Source: Acridotheres tristis (taxonomy: Eukaryota > Chordata > Aves > Passeriformes > Sturnidae). Taken from it: a stretch of 64,000 nucleotides of DNA. The notes beneath the pieces are model-generated. The model was not told where the DNA came from. It did not search any database and worked only from the letters and a program-made list of their open reading frames with translations. The translations under genes and the position numbers were made by a program. Positions 1 through 25,432 of the stretch are shown piece by piece. The first letter of the stretch is position 1, and each line of letters opens with the position of its first letter. The DNA lies in assembly GCA_037013685.1 (NCBI GenBank), contig CM072885.1, forward strand, positions 66,133,785 to 66,197,784, given 5' to 3'.

Positions 1-547
1 TACAAATTTGCAAAAGAGCGAAAAAGTTCAAAGGCAATGTTCACTCTGTTAGTATATAGATAAAACACAGAGAGGAAAATTGGATTATAACCAAATCTAA
101 AATGATTTAGGCAGATGTGTGCAGCAACAATCCTTCCAGTATCACAAACTTGGGAGTTGGCAAACCCTGCTGTGGTGCAGGAAAGCTCCAAGGACATCCC
201 TCAGGACCACTGTCCATACGGTCATAAGATGATTGCCTTGAATCATTTGGAAAATGTTCATCCTCAGATGGAATTGCTGGAGTTTCCAAAACTTCAGCAA
301 TGATGCTGTTCCCCTTGGGCCATGGGTCAAGTAGGGGATGTTTCCAGACTCTTAGGGGCTGACTGTTGATCCCATCCCCTCCATGCACCAGTTCCTGGGA
401 TAGCCAAGGGATGCCTCAGCACCCAGCTCATTGCACAAGTGCTAAGGCCTAGCAGGAATTCCTGAGCTTGTTCCTGGTTTTGGGGAGGGTGGGAAGGATA
501 CACCACCACACATCAGTATTTCATCCCTGGCCCTGCAATGTTCCTCA
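1..547. other. C12orf4 intron sequence, nothing recognised
   Basis: No exon with C12orf4 similarity is visible left of 967. Short open frames on both strands here resemble no known protein. The preceding exon must lie outside the window. Confidence 0.6.
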
Positions 548-738
548 GGAAGAATTTCTTTACAGAAAGGGTTGGAAGGGGCTGCCCAGGTAAGTTTGGA
601 GTCCCCATCCCTGGAGGTGTCTAAGGAATGCCTGGGTGTAGCACTCAGTGCTCTGGACTGGTGACAAGGTGGGGATCGGGCACAGGTTGGACTTGATTTT
701 GGAAGTCTTTTCCGACCTTAATAGTTTTGTGATTCTGC
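548..738 (+). repeat. CR1 LINE 3' end
   Basis: The sequence runs in the CR1 3' order: GGAAGAATTTCTTTACAGA, then AGTGCTCTGG, GACAAGGTGGGGATCGG and GGTTGGACTTGATTTTGG, ending at TGTGATTCTG. It lies in a C12orf4 intron, sense to the gene. Confidence 0.85.
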
Positions 739-929
739 AGTGGGAACATGGCTCATTTCACTTTGTGAAAACACTGCATTTTTATCACTACTTTGCAAAT
801 TGCTGATGTGCCTGTAAAACTGAACGTGTGGCTACGAACTTCCTCTGAGTGTTACTGGTTACAGCTCCCTTACAGTTCTTTAGGGAAGCACTCTGTGCCC
901 TTGCATTTCAATCCCAGTCCTCAGTTTAG

Positions 930-12426
<11,497 letters not shown>

Positions 12427-12590
12427 TTTCTGTGAGGTACTAACCTGTATCCTGTTGGCAGAGGATGAGATTAAGGAAATTCTGGACTAGGACGTCTCTT
12501 TCTCGTGGACTGATAACCCCCAAAGTGGCATTTGTTGCAATTTCAAGAATTGTATTGTAATAAAAGATAAATGTTGTCTATACTTGGCTG
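12427..12590 (+). terminator. C12orf4: C12orf4 3' UTR and poly(A) site
   Basis: The stop codon is followed by a short 3' UTR with AATAAA at 12559-12564 and TGTTGTCT-type U/GU-rich sequence just downstream. The exact cleavage point is inferred to lie near 12575-12590. Confidence 0.7.
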
Positions 12591-13740
12591 GTAGCAGCTG
12601 ATTTTTGCCTCTTGCTTTGTTTCAGCACAGGATTGATGATGAATTCCTCACCTTTATGTGAAAGATATTCAGTATATCTTGTATGAAACCTACAGAAATA
12701 TATAGGCAATTCTCATACACAGGTAATAACAATAAGGGCTTATACTAGGAATGGAGTCTTCTGGCTTCTACAGACATTTTCTGAATTGAGTACATCCGGT
12801 GTTTCCTTGGAATAATCAATGGAATTTGTCATAGAGACCACGGGATAAAATGTATTGCTGCCTCATTTTACTGCTACAAAAATGAAAGACTTGAATTAAA
12901 CATTAACCCTGTTGCATTTTCTAGATCATGAATGTGTTTTAAAAAAAACTGATTAATATATGCTTGTGACAATAATTAGAAATTTTAAAGTATTGTTTCT
13001 TCTTTATTTTTTTTACTATGTTTGCTTTTTGCTTTATTTCCCGATTTCACATTGACAAGTTTATCATATGAACAACTTTATAGGAAGACTAAAACGTTCT
13101 GGACCCTGTTAAACAGATAAAGTTTGCTGGTTATTAATTATTAACATTTTGTGACTAATCAGAAATGCCAGGGTGACAGAAAACTCAAGATGTAGCATGA
13201 AATTTCTTGGGACAAACATGAATCCAGTCAAAAAAACCCCAGCCACACCATCCCTGCATCCCAGTGCTGGGGATGAGAGGGACACTTGGGAATTGCATTT
13301 CCCTCATCAGGGACAGTCTTGGAACTCCGCTGTGGCACCAGGAGCTGGAAGCAGCCCTTCCATGGCCACAGGGACAGTCCTGTCTGGAACTGGAATTCTT
13401 GCCAAAACCACTGGACTCACAGCAAAGCAGCTGGGGGGGTGAGGGTTCCAGGTGCTAGGATTTCCAAATCCACAGTTCTGCTATGTGGGTATCATGGAGA
13501 TCCTGGCAGACCTGGCTTTGAATCAAAACCCTCTTCCTATATACTGCTGAAATTCTGCACTGGAGACTGGAGAAACCTGGAAGCTAATTAAAACCAAATT
13601 CTTTTCTGTCTTCATAGTGATTTTTTTAAAATGTTATTTAGCTTAATAAATGCAAAGATTGAAAAACTCTCTTCTGGGGAATCTACATAATTTAAAATTC
13701 TCATGGAGAGCCAAAGGAATATTCACCTTTCATGATGATT

Positions 13741-13763
13741 ATAAAGTCACTGTGTGACTTTAT
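13741..13763. repeat. Perfect hairpin, 10-bp arms and 3-nt loop
   Basis: ATAAAGTCAC is followed by TGT and then its exact reverse complement. It sits in otherwise featureless spacer. The stem is moderately stable, and no U-tract or gene context suggests a terminator. Confidence 0.75.
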
Positions 13764-15430
13764 TAACAGACTCGACTTAGTATTTTTATCAAGTCTTGCA
13801 TGCTACAGGAAGCCATGTAACTGACCCAGGAAACATCTCTTGCTGAACTGTCAAATACTTTCTTTTCCTCTGCCAGCAGCTTCTAAAGAAGAATCATGCA
13901 AGTAACGTGACCTAATTTGGTGTTCTAGAAAAGAAGGATGTAAATTCCTCTAGAAGGAGCTGGATTAATCCTGTTACAGCTCATTTTACATTGCTGGCCT
14001 TAAACTGAAATCAAACTCTGGTCCCAGAAACGCAAGTGCTCTAACACTATTCTGTCTGGGAAAGCTGTGGTGGCAGAACTATTCCTTTTTAGACGTTTTA
14101 AGGTTTATCTGTACGTGAAAAAGATCTGTGTTACCTACTTATATTAGTTTTATATTTTCCTTCACTCAGTAAATCGACCAACAAGGAACACCAACAATTC
14201 TTGGGCAAATATCTTGCTTATACTTCTAGACTCTTTTGTAATAAAAATTATGGCTGGTATTTTTGCCAAAGCATGAAGACTTGATTTAATAGCACTTGGG
14301 TGAAACTGCCACTAATTCCTAAGAAAATAACTCAGCTTTTCACCTTTTATTTTTGAAATGTTTGTTTTCAGTCCTCAGCACACTGCATGTAAACATGTCA
14401 TCAGAAGAACCAGTTGGTCTTTGATATTGAAATGAACAAACAAGCTCTAGTGATAAGGTTTTGGAAAGTCAAAGTCGAAGGAATAGTATGGGAAAACTGT
14501 TAATTCTGCTTGCTGTAGTGTGACCCTTGTAAATGCTGAGTAAGCCTGCCAAAGGGAATCTTTGTCTGGAGGATCCATGACCAAGCATTTAATATTCCCA
14601 TTTTTCTTACCTGTTCTCAAGGAAGTGGTGCTAACAGCAGATTTTTAGCTGTCTTTGGAGAAATGCAGAATATAGAGATGGGCTGACCTAAGCTGTACTT
14701 TCTGTTTGGTCTGTGCCTGGCAGCTGTAGCATACAGGCTGCAGCTTATGGTAAAGGCACCTTAGAAATTCTGTTTCAGTCATGAAAAGCTATTCAAGATT
14801 AAGAGGAAAATGACTTAATGGGCATGAGGTTTTCTATTTGTATGTGCAGTGCAGATTCCTTGGACGCGTGACAATATTTAATGCCTTGAAAATGTCGTGT
14901 AAAATTATACGCATGGCTTGAATTGATAAAAAATTCTTGCCATGGGGAGAGGTGAGGAGCAAATGCCATTGTTTAGCTTTTTTAACTTGCTCATGATGAC
15001 CACTGTAAGCTGCAGAGTCTGAACTGAGGTTATTGCAAGGAAAAAAAAAAGCCAAGAGTCTGGATTTGTCAAGGATATAACTTAGTGCCCTTCGCCTCTT
15101 GTCACCGTCTCTGCAACCTCTGTGTCTGTTTGCTTCTGTGGGAACTGGTGACAAGCAGGAGGAGAAGAATGCAGACAGTTAAACACATGTACAGACATGG
15201 ACCTGGCCAGGTGCCTCTACCCTGCTGCAATGCCAGAAATGTCACTGTTAGAAGGTGGCACTGCCCAGACAGGTGGGCATTGTACCTGAGGTCCTTTCTT
15301 TTCAGTAATTCACTCTGGACAACAAAATCTTAATGATGAAAGGGTTATAACTTTTTCTGTTGTATGAGAGGTGAATGAAATCACAGAAGGTGATTATGGA
15401 GATGAGATATAATGTAAGGAAGGAAATTAT

Positions 15431-15490
15431 CATGGAATGGTTTGGGTTGGAAGGGGCTTCAAAGAACATCCACTTCCATCTGAGAGGATT
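15431..15490 (-). repeat. Short CR1 3'-terminal fragment
   Basis: ATGGAATGGTTTGGGTTGG with AAGGGGCTTCAAAGAACATC resembles the reverse complement of the CR1 terminal region. Similarity fades after about 60 bp. Confidence 0.6.
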
Positions 15491-18344
15491 GAGATTGCAT
15501 GTTCTAATCCAGTCCTGGTACTTCTGTGAGCTTAAAAGTTGATCAGTTTATTGCATCTGTACCTCATTTTCCCCTCTTTATAGGAAAGTTTAATTTATGC
15601 TTGTGTAGTATTTTGAGCATTAGTCTTTCATGCCTCATTTACTGTTATTTTTTGCCAGTGCGATACCCAAAAATACAGAGCTATTCCCTGGTATTCACAC
15701 CAGGTCAGCTGTGTAAAGAGATGCCTGTCCTCTTCTTGTATCTTTGCCTCATGGAGCTCTCAGGACACATCATCAGTGCTGCATAAAAATAAATTTATTA
15801 CTTCATACTATATACTGGATGTGATAGAAGTCAGTAGCAACCACAGGACTGTTGTCCTATGGGACCACAGAATTAGAAAAATATGTTTTTATTATGCATA
15901 AGAACAAGCAGCTTTATTTCTGGATGCATAAGTTGAAGGGGTTGATTTTATGCTATAATAGCATTTAAACACTAAGGTGCAATCTTACCCAAACATTTAG
16001 AAGCAAGTTCCTTTTGCAGATTATTCCTTGGAGGTTGGGCCAGATTCTGGGTAAAGAATGGTGGTTCATAGTTCTTTATTTCTTTTCTCCCTTCTGTCAG
16101 AATAACCTGCAAAAGGAGAAAAACAATGTTCACCCTTTCTAATAAAGGCTCCAAAAGAGAAAAGCCATGGAAATGAGTCAACGTAGGATGTGAAGTCAGT
16201 GTTGCAAGCTCTGCCAAGTGCAACTTGGAGAAGATGAGAGAGCTTGAGCAAGCAAAACTTTCTCTGGGCATGCACTTTCCACATGACGTATTTTTTTAAT
16301 TGGGAAATGGACTATGGACTTCAGTCAAAACAAGGTTATTGTGTCATGTTTGTAACACATGCAGAAATATGAAGTATCTAGTATCAAATATCCTATGTAA
16401 CATAGAAAAACCTCTTAAAATTGGTGTTAAATCATGCAAGCACTCTGCATGGACCAGCACACAATGATGTGCTATATCTCACTTCTCACATGAGCCATGA
16501 TAGGTACTGGCAACTTCCTGATGGCTGTTGCAGTTCACAACTTCTTCTAAATCTTCCCTCCAGTCACTGAGAATGCAGCAAAAAATACCATGATAGAAAA
16601 GGCACCAACCTTGTGCAATCTGCGGCCTGCAGGATGTGATATTAGTTTTGATTGTCATCCTGTTTTTTATTCTGGCACTCACCTTTGCTTTGTGTGTTGC
16701 TCATGTCAATTCAATATTTATCAAGTTTGCTGAAAATTACAGATGTAACTGAGAGCAGAATTTGGCCTTGTGTGCCCTTCCAAGGGTGTTAAGTGTGAAG
16801 AGACACACAGAGCAACACTGGCTAAATGGCAACTGAAGGGAGAATATGAAAACCATCTGTCAATATTTAAAGGATGCAGAGTCTAAAGAGGAGGCGGGTT
16901 TGGACTTTGCATGTTCCAATAAGAGTTTCAACTTAACTAACAGGGATAAAACTAACTAAGGAAAATAGGGAAGATTTAGAGAAGCAATATTTCTGAAAAC
17001 TTAGATATCAGTCTCATAGTGTACAAATATTTCTCTCAGAATTGAGTGATAGCCACTGTGTCATTTCCAAGATAATAGGAGGATACAGTTATGCCTTTGT
17101 GGTATAAAGTACTCTTAAGCTGATGGCAAGACAGGGCTTCATGTCTGCCTTTCTGCTGTTTTGTCAGCAGAAATGGATTGATTGATTTCTCCCTCCCTCT
17201 GTTCCATGAAGCACGTGGATGACCATCTGGGTCCAGACACATGTGCTTCATCTCCAGTTGGCTTAGTAAGTTGATTGATTTTAAATCTGTAGAAAGGAGG
17301 ATCCCATGAAGAAAAACTCTACATTCCTTCAAGAGGTACCTTCCATGAAAGACAAAGCCCTGGAGTAAGAAATCCTTAAGTTAAATTAATTCAGGTTTAG
17401 ATGAAAGGTAAAGAGAATCATATGCTCCAAGGCACTATCAGCTCTTTCCTAATGGGCATTGGCTCACTCTTAACAGTGCCAAGATCAGAGAATCTTTGAG
17501 ATCCAGTGTTTTCAACAAGAGTTCAAGGCCCTTGGCCCCCTGGCAGGAACAGACCCTGTATATATCAATTTAGGAGTATCTTGAACTGGGGAGTTACCAG
17601 AGTTGAAGCTGGTTTGGTTGTCTCCCAAAAGTCTAATTTTAAGCTCCTTAAACTGAACCATAACAGCTCCTGCCTGGCATAAATTATAATCCTCCAAAAT
17701 GTCTGTACTCTTTCATGCAAGTCATTTATAGTGACTCTTTCAACTCTGTTCCAAAGAGGAGTTTTAAATCCCAGCAGAAATAGCCTGACCCCACAAACAG
17801 GGGCTGCTTCCTTCCGCCACTCCTCGTGTGTGCAGCACCCAAGTTATCAGAGTGCTCCGTGCCTATTCCCACAACGGAAGTCCTACCAGCACAGGCCAGC
17901 CAAGCCTCCCTTTTTGAGAAATGAATCTCTCTCCCCACTCACCAATCAAAGATGGAAATTGGCAGGAGCTTGGCCCCAAGCTTGACCAGCTACACAAGAG
18001 GATGTGCGTGCTTCTGTTGAGTAGTTGTTTGGAAACCGCTGCTTGACCACCAGTTGTTATCTTGGATGTGTTTTTAGCCATTTTGGGCACTTCTCCATGC
18101 CCATTGGAAGTGGTTCTTTCTTTTAATCAGTCCATAAATCATGACTTGCTCTGATGTTGCTACATGTAAAATGGCACACACCACATTTGTATCTTACTTT
18201 TGCTTACAGTGGGAAATCGTTTGCTGCAAGAGGACAATAACATTTTCTAGTTTTTCTTCTCCTCATGATTATTTTACAGCAGGTAGGTATTTATGGATGA
18301 GGACAATCATCCCCTTTACCTGGGTGTGAGACCCAGCAGGTGAG

Positions 18345-18797
18345 TCAGCACCTCCTGATGGCCGAGAAGTCGTGCCTCCCAGGGGTCTGCAATGGGACCA
18401 AGTAATTTTTGATGTTTTCATCAATGGCATGGACGGTGGGATTGATTGCACACTCAACAAGTTTGCAATGACACCAAGCTGAGGGTGCAGTGGCACACCT
18501 GAAGGACAGGATGCCATCCAGAGGGACCTGGACAAGCTCGAGAAGTGGCCCAGCTCTGGGGGCTCAGCACAGGAAGGACATGGAGCTGCTGGAACCAGTA
18601 GAGGAGGGACATCAGGGTGATCAGAGGTTGCCCAGAGAGGCACAGGTTGCCCAGAGAGGTGGAGGATGCCCCAACTCTGGAAACATTCAAGGTCAGGCTG
18701 GGCAGGGCTCTGAGCAACCTGATCTGCTTATTGCAGGAGGGTTGGGCTACGTGGCCTTTAAAGGTCACTTCCAGCCCAAATGATTTTATGATTCCAT
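18345..18797 (+). repeat. CR1 LINE, diverged, ORF2 to 3' end
   Basis: It contains the ORF2 RT-like segment (GATGTTTTCATCAATGGCAT, GCAATGACACCAAGCTGAG, GACCTGGACAAGCTCGAGAA) with an internal deletion. It then continues to the 3' UTR, ending at GATTTTATGATTCC. A 19-bp duplication of GGTTGCCCAGAGAGG lies at about 18626-18660. Confidence 0.88.
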
Positions 18798-19625
18798 GAA
18801 AAAGGCATCAAGAATTTGGAAGGGCAGGCTCTGTACAATACATGGTGCAGCCATGTCTTTTTTGTATTTTCTTCCTTTTACTTGTGATACTGTCACGAGT
18901 AGCTCTTTAGAGAAGCATTGTGCCCATTAATAACTTGCCTGCTGGATCACCTACTTCTGCCTAATCCATCTTAATTTTTATAGTGGAGTCATACACAGCC
19001 AGACCTGCCAGACACTTGAAGAAACAAAGGATGGAAAACATAAAGCAGTCGAAGAGAGGTAAGGATGGGCCAAGCTGGAGTGGTGTAAGAGCCTTTAACT
19101 TCCTGTTTGTGTCAGGAAGACTTTAATATAAAGTACAGCAAATCAGGACCTATTAATGTGCACTCCTGTGGCCAGTCCTTAAACTGGCTCCTCGAGGTGG
19201 TGATTATTGTGTCATGAGCACCATTAATTTTCACAACATTATTTCCATGAGAGGTTATTACACATTAAATTACAACATTCCCATGCATCCAGGCTTCTTG
19301 TAACAGTAGGAGAAATGGTGGGCTGGAGAAGACAGCTGGGTTTGCACGTGGTCTATGTCAGTTTACTTAAGCAGAACCATTTTACTGCTGCTGGAGGAAT
19401 GCAGCAAAAGGTCAGTGCTGAAACTCCACTAAAGTAAGCTGAGCACACATTCCATCTGCCAACATATGCTCACTCCTTGCTTGATCAAAAAGGAAATTTC
19501 AGAGCTCTGCTGCATGCTTGCCTTGACCCTGCTCCACACCGCCTGTCCAGTGGGCATGAGACAAACCATTCTCTAATCCTGCGTGGAATACACATTCTGC
19601 TGAAAGGATGCTTGGAATATCTGCA

Positions 19626-19640
19626 CAGCAGCAGCAGCAG
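19626..19640. repeat. (CAG)5 microsatellite
   Basis: Five uninterrupted CAG units in intergenic DNA. No coding context. Confidence 0.7.
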
Positions 19641-21084
19641 CGTAATCCTAAACTGGGCCCGTGCACAGAAAGAAGTGCAGGACAGCATGGAGAGGGATGT
19701 CAGGAGAAGTGTTATATGAATGCATGAAATGTATGGGTTTATTTCCTAGTGCTGTGCACCCATCATAACCTGACCCTGTCCAAATGAAACTCATCTTCGC
19801 AGGGAAAAATAAACTCAACATTGTCATCCAGTTCTTGCATTTTCTTTGCCTGTCTTCTTCAAATGTTTCATCTTCTGGAGTGTGCCTGATCTGGGCAGTG
19901 TCAGAGGAGGAATTCTGTACTTAACAACATGCACAAGGAGCTGCACCAACTTAACTGGGCTGTTAAAAATTGCAGAAGTGAAGCTCTTGTAGCTACAAGA
20001 ACTTTTGGCTGATTTAGAAACATGCCCTCATAACATCACTTGATAAAAATAAGACTTGGGCTTTTTAATAGAACAAATTATTTATGCTTTATATTTAACC
20101 ATGGTCACTGTTAAAGCTATAACTGCTTTTCAGATTATTTTAAGAATCTGATCTTGATCTTCCATATGTTTAAAACCATCACAATGAATACCTTACACTG
20201 TGGTTCCTGACAAAGAAATAACAAGGTGGCTGCAGCCTTAAACACAAAAAGGTTGTGTTGGACTCAGATTTGCTACAGTTCAGAGTGACTACCGGAAATT
20301 ATCATTTCAAGGCAAAGAAGGAGACATCCTTGAACCAGAGAAACTCACAAACCTGCATGATTTTTGTAGGGAGGGTACTGATGTTCTAGTTACTCACAGC
20401 CAGCTCTTCAACAGGTCCCAGACTCCAGTGGGAGAAATGGCACCAATGTTGAGGTCTCCTCGATGCACTGAAAGCAGAGGATATTTTGACACTGAGAGGC
20501 GAGCTCCTTTCTGAAAACAGGACTTAGAGTCTTGAAAAATGATATGGAATGACCATTGTAATAGACCAGATTAGAACTGCATTTACTCATCTCACGTTGT
20601 CTTTGGGCTGTGCCTCGGGGGGAAGATTCAAGTCCATTTAAGTGTATTGTATAGTCATGGATTATGGGGAAAACATCTAAAAAATGCACAGAAAAACATG
20701 CGTGTAAAAAGATGAGGCTAAAGAATGAGGTCTTTGCTGGCAGAAACCAAATCCATTTTTTATATATTGTGTTTTACTATGTGTGATGACCACATAGAAG
20801 CAAATCACAATGAACAATAATGTGGAAAGTGGAAACAACATCCTGCATGAATGTGGCAGGCATTTGAGGAAGAATCCATCATTACCCCCAGTAATTAGTT
20901 TATTTTCCCTGACCTGCAAGTCTGCAGTTGGCAACAATAAATTGTAGGAAAAGTTGATACAATGAGCGTAAGGCTGGCATCCAGCTGGCCCCTGAAAAAC
21001 TGGAATTGTCAGGATTCTTGCGCAGCCCGGCATTAAGAAATGCAGAGCCTTGACTCTGGGAATACATTATTCCTGGCAATAGCC

Positions 21085-21440
21085 CAGGCTGGACACTGAT
21101 TGATTGGGGAGCAGCTTTCCTTTGAGAAGAGGCTGGGGATCATGGTGCAGAGAGCTGAACCCAGATTTGTAATTGTGGTGAGGCAGTACAGCCACAGAAT
21201 GGGATGTATTAGCCCAAAGATGGCCAGGAGGTCAAGGGGTGAGGGAAAGGATTATTTCCCGTCACTGGCACATCTGGTGTTCTGTGGTCACTTTAGGGCA
21301 TCCTAGCACAGGAGAGAAGTCAACAGAATGGAGGAAGTCCAGTAGAGAGCCTCAAGGATGCACAGGGAGCATGCTGAAGGTGTTCAAGGAGAGGTTGAAG
21401 GTGCTTTCAGCAGCTTCTGAAGGATCAAGAGACTGCTAAG
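21085..21440 (+). repeat. Ancient CR1-like fragment
   Basis: GACACTGATTGATTGGGGAG, CAGAGAGCTGAAC and AGTCCAGTAGAGAGCCTCAAGG recall CR1 ORF2 segments, heavily mutated. The tail GTGTTCAAGGAGAGGTTGAAG is typical of older CR1 3' UTRs. A repeat library would be needed to settle the subfamily. Confidence 0.5.
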
Positions 21441-24400
21441 CTGTTTGGAGCATTTCTGACCACAGGGAAAAAGGCTTCTTTCTGCCTTGGAAAGATGCCT
21501 TACAAATAAGGTCCTGGCTATCATCAGGGAAGTAATTCTGTCATCCTTCTGTGGAGAATTCAGAACACTGTGGTGTAAATGCATCCCTTCTTCAAGCACA
21601 GAAGATGCCAACAGGGTGCAATCCTAACAGATCTCTGCAGGAACTGTGCAGGTCTCATAGAATGAACAGAGTGCAGTGGGAATGGGAAGAGGGTGGCAGA
21701 AGAGGAAAGAAGGAGGTGTCAAAAGCATGATCCTTTCTATGGAAATTAAACAACAAATCACAACTGCTTGAATGATAAATTACAAGCTTTAGACCTTCAG
21801 ATGTTGCCTGCCATGCAGAAAAAAAAAGAAAAAAAAATATCAAAAAAACTTGAAAAACGCAGGAAAAAGTTCAGATGACTGCAAAAAAGGTTTCAGAATT
21901 CTCCTTTGAAATATGACAGAGGATCCAAACCAATGGATGAAGAATTGGCATGCAAGAGAAAGTCCTCAACTGAGCTAGTGGTGCACAACACAAGGAAGAC
22001 ACAATTACCTAGCAAATGAAAGAAATTGCTTTTAACCTTCTATGGTCATTACATTATTTAATCTGAATAGTTCTACGGTTGGGAATCACACAGAGGTCAG
22101 CTGGGCCACGGGACAGAATCTCATCAACAACAATAAAAATAAGGGTATTTTTTTGCTTTCCTACTCAAAATGTTACTTAAATGTGCATTTAGCATCCCTG
22201 TTCCTGCAGTGTCCCTGTTCCTGCTGTAATGAGAAAACTGTGCATGAAATAACCAAACCAGATTAAACATGTCCCTTGTCATTCATCTCTTCTAATAAAT
22301 AACACCAGGCAGATCCCTATGGGGGTGGTGGCTGTCACTTCTGTTTTCTTCAGCTCGGCCTTTTACCCTTGGACTGCCTGTCCTTGTGGAGTGGGAACAG
22401 CTGAGGAGGTGCTGAGAGAAGCAGTGTGGGCTGGTGGGCACAGTACCGGGTGGGAAGCCACAGGTTCACCGTGGAGTCACCACTGTTTTCTGACAGTCAT
22501 TCCCATTTCTGTGAGACATGGAGAGGGAGACCTGGCTAGCTCAGGAGACAAAGATGGTCATATTTGACTATGTCTGTGCTTGATATACTTTCTGCAGAGA
22601 ATGGGTTCAGCATGAATAAGCAGTAAACCAAGATCTTTTTCCAAGCAAACTAGCATCCACCTAGCCCTAAATCCTCCAGTTTCCTGTGGGAGTACATCCT
22701 TTGTCCCACTTCCCTCTAAAAAGAAAATAGCAGGAAGCTGTTCTGTGATTTGTGCTTGCCTGTAAGAAATTGGCATGTGAAATCTCAGTGAGAGATTTCC
22801 CTGTAATGGGAAGATAATTATTTGTGACAACTGTAAGTTATTAAATTCACATACTCTCCTGCCCAGGTGTGTCTGAGTGGCCTAACCAGGACCTCTGTGT
22901 GTGTGACAAAATGGAGGTTCCCTATTAATATCTTGGCTTCCTCATGACTCATGATGACAAACCATGTTTGAACGGGTCTTGTACATGCTTTAGGAATCAG
23001 CAGCTGCAATGAGGGGATAGTTTTGGGTCAGAAGTTTGCTTGCTTTAGCCTCCAGAGCTCATCAGCTGCCAAGGCTCTTAGGAAAGGTTGCTGCCTGCTG
23101 TGCTGTTTATTCATTTTGGGGATCAGTATGACAACAAATCTTCCTCTCTGTTGGGTAATAGGAAGACAAATAACAAATAGAGTGTGCTACAACCCTTTTT
23201 GTCATCCTCCTGCTACCAGAGCTCAGGTCTGCTGATTAATCATCTATTCTGTGGTCCTATCCAAATTAGCCTTGATGCCAACTATACTCTATTCAGTGCT
23301 ACCAGTTCTACGGTTCGGTGGGGTCCTTGGGTGTCAGAACAGCCCTGCAACCCTTGCTCTGTTACTTTTTTTTCTGCTACTTTCAGATTGTGATTCATAT
23401 TTCATTCACAACAGTCCTGGTATCTGTGTTATAAATCTCTCCATGCTGGCCAGCAAACTCCATTAACCTAAAGATGATCAGATGGGGTTCCATGGTCATA
23501 CTTGGGCTTACAGATTTTTATGCAACTTTTCCAGAGTTTGCAACACCTGCCCTGCCACAACAGGCAGATTTATCACCTGGAAATCTCCCTTCTCCACTGT
23601 CCTCCACCAGCTTGGGTCTTCACAGGCAAGGTGAACAATTTTAGTCCATCCTTCTGTGTTTGAATGAGAGATTGCTCTTTCCAGGCCTTAAAATAGGGAG
23701 AGACTTTTAACAGATTTGAAAATGGAACTTAGGAGCCTAAGTCATCACACATTTTTTGAAAGACGTGCTCTGCATGCATATCATGTTACTGCTCAGCTGC
23801 AGGACTTTTCTTAGACCATCTGAAAGTGGATCTGAACTGCTGTGCTCCAAAGCACAGAAGTTATTTTAATATTGTGCTGAAATACTGACAATGAAAATTT
23901 TTTGCTTTAGTTAGGCAGTGAGCACTGTCACCCAGCTCTTAAGAGTTTGAGTAAGCAGAGTTTGATTGCTGAAGTAAATTTTTACCATTTTGGAGTTCAC
24001 AGAGTTTGTTTTACTGCAAATGCTGTTGGTGTCTCCATTCTAAATTTCACTGGGCACATGCTACCTGAAAATAAGAAAGTTTATTTTCTGGAAACAGGTA
24101 CTTCATGGGCCAAAAGGGTAAGTTTAAGCAGAATGAGACATGTTTTAGAGCAAACAAGGCTTGCCTAATTGAACAGAAGCTCAAGAATTTACATGGCAAT
24201 TCAGATGCTAATACACAGAAACTCAGCAACTTGCTGGCCACAGATCCAGCTGGAGACTGGTTCAACGCTGATGCAGAATTGCTGAGCAGTACAAGACTGC
24301 AGAATGCTCTTCATCTCCCAGCTGAACACACTTGGTCTGGGGCCAGACACCAGGACTCCTGGTCTTAAGAGGACCAGGTGTCCCAGTGAAGTCACAAATT

Positions 24401-25299
24401 TTAGCTATTTGGTTTGGCTTACAGATCAGGCAAGAAAAGCCCTGATTATTTGCAGTCGAGTAATCTGTGCACCCTTTCCATAAGAATGCTGTCAGATGGA
24501 CCTGCTCAGCAGGAAGCTGCTGGAGGAAGCCTGTCTCCTGGGTCACCACAGCCCTCAGCAGTCACTTTCCAGCTGGACTGACTAAAAGGCAAAGCAATGC
24601 ATCCCATAGACTTGTCAGAAAATATCCTTTGTTTTGTTTGTTTGTTTTGTGTCTGACCATCTGGTTTTACTTCCAGGATCAAGGGATGAGACACGGTGCA
24701 TCCCACAAAGTGTTCCTTTAATATGTGCCATCAGGACACCTTGGGGGAACTGGGGGAATCTGCAGAGGCAGATGTGCCAGCAAAAGTTAGAGGAGCTCAT
24801 TTAGCCCGTGGTTTGTCTTTACTCTGAGAAACCTGATGAATGAGGCATAAAGATGCAAAGGTGATTAAAGCTGAGGGTGGAAATCCAGCTCTGCACCCAT
24901 TACACTTGAAAAGTTCTCTAGGGGGAAAAATAAACAGGAAAGAAAATATTACAATTCATGTTTTTACAGACAGTGATGGCTCTGAGATCAGGCAGTGTTG
25001 CCAGGAGTCACATGCATTGGGAATGGGCAGGTTTCAGACTGCAGCATAAGAAAAACTGGGAAATCAGTGCTCCATGCTTGTAACAGGGACCCTGAGCTTT
25101 GTTTCCCAGTGATTCTGGCCTCTTATGAAGACTGAAGCTATGATAAGGAGGTGTAAAATACTAGTATTATTCCATCCTAAAAATGATATATATCCTTTAC
25201 ATAGACGAAAAAAAAATATCATATAAAGTAGAAAGCAGGAGAGAAAAGCATCTGAGGATTTTCTTTGTCAGCAAAAGATATCCTTCCTTTGGCCACCAC

Positions 25300-25432
25300 C
25301 CCAAGGAGTGTTTGAACAAGGCTCTCAGGCATACGGTGGGATTGTTGGGGCATGCTATGCCAAACCAGGCATTGGACTTGAATGATCCTAGTGGGTCCAT
25401 TCTAACTCAGGTTATTCTGTGATTCTGTGATA
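25300..25432 (+). repeat. CR1 3' end, different subfamily
   Basis: CATTGGACTTGAATGATCC, GTCCATTCTAACTCAGG and ATTCTGTGATTCTGTGA form a CR1 terminus with the short octamer-like tail. Confidence 0.75.

Noticed and set aside
13173..13591. Overlapping frames of up to 101 residues
   Set aside because: Three frames are open at once, with no conserved motif or splice context. Typical of stop-poor random sequence.
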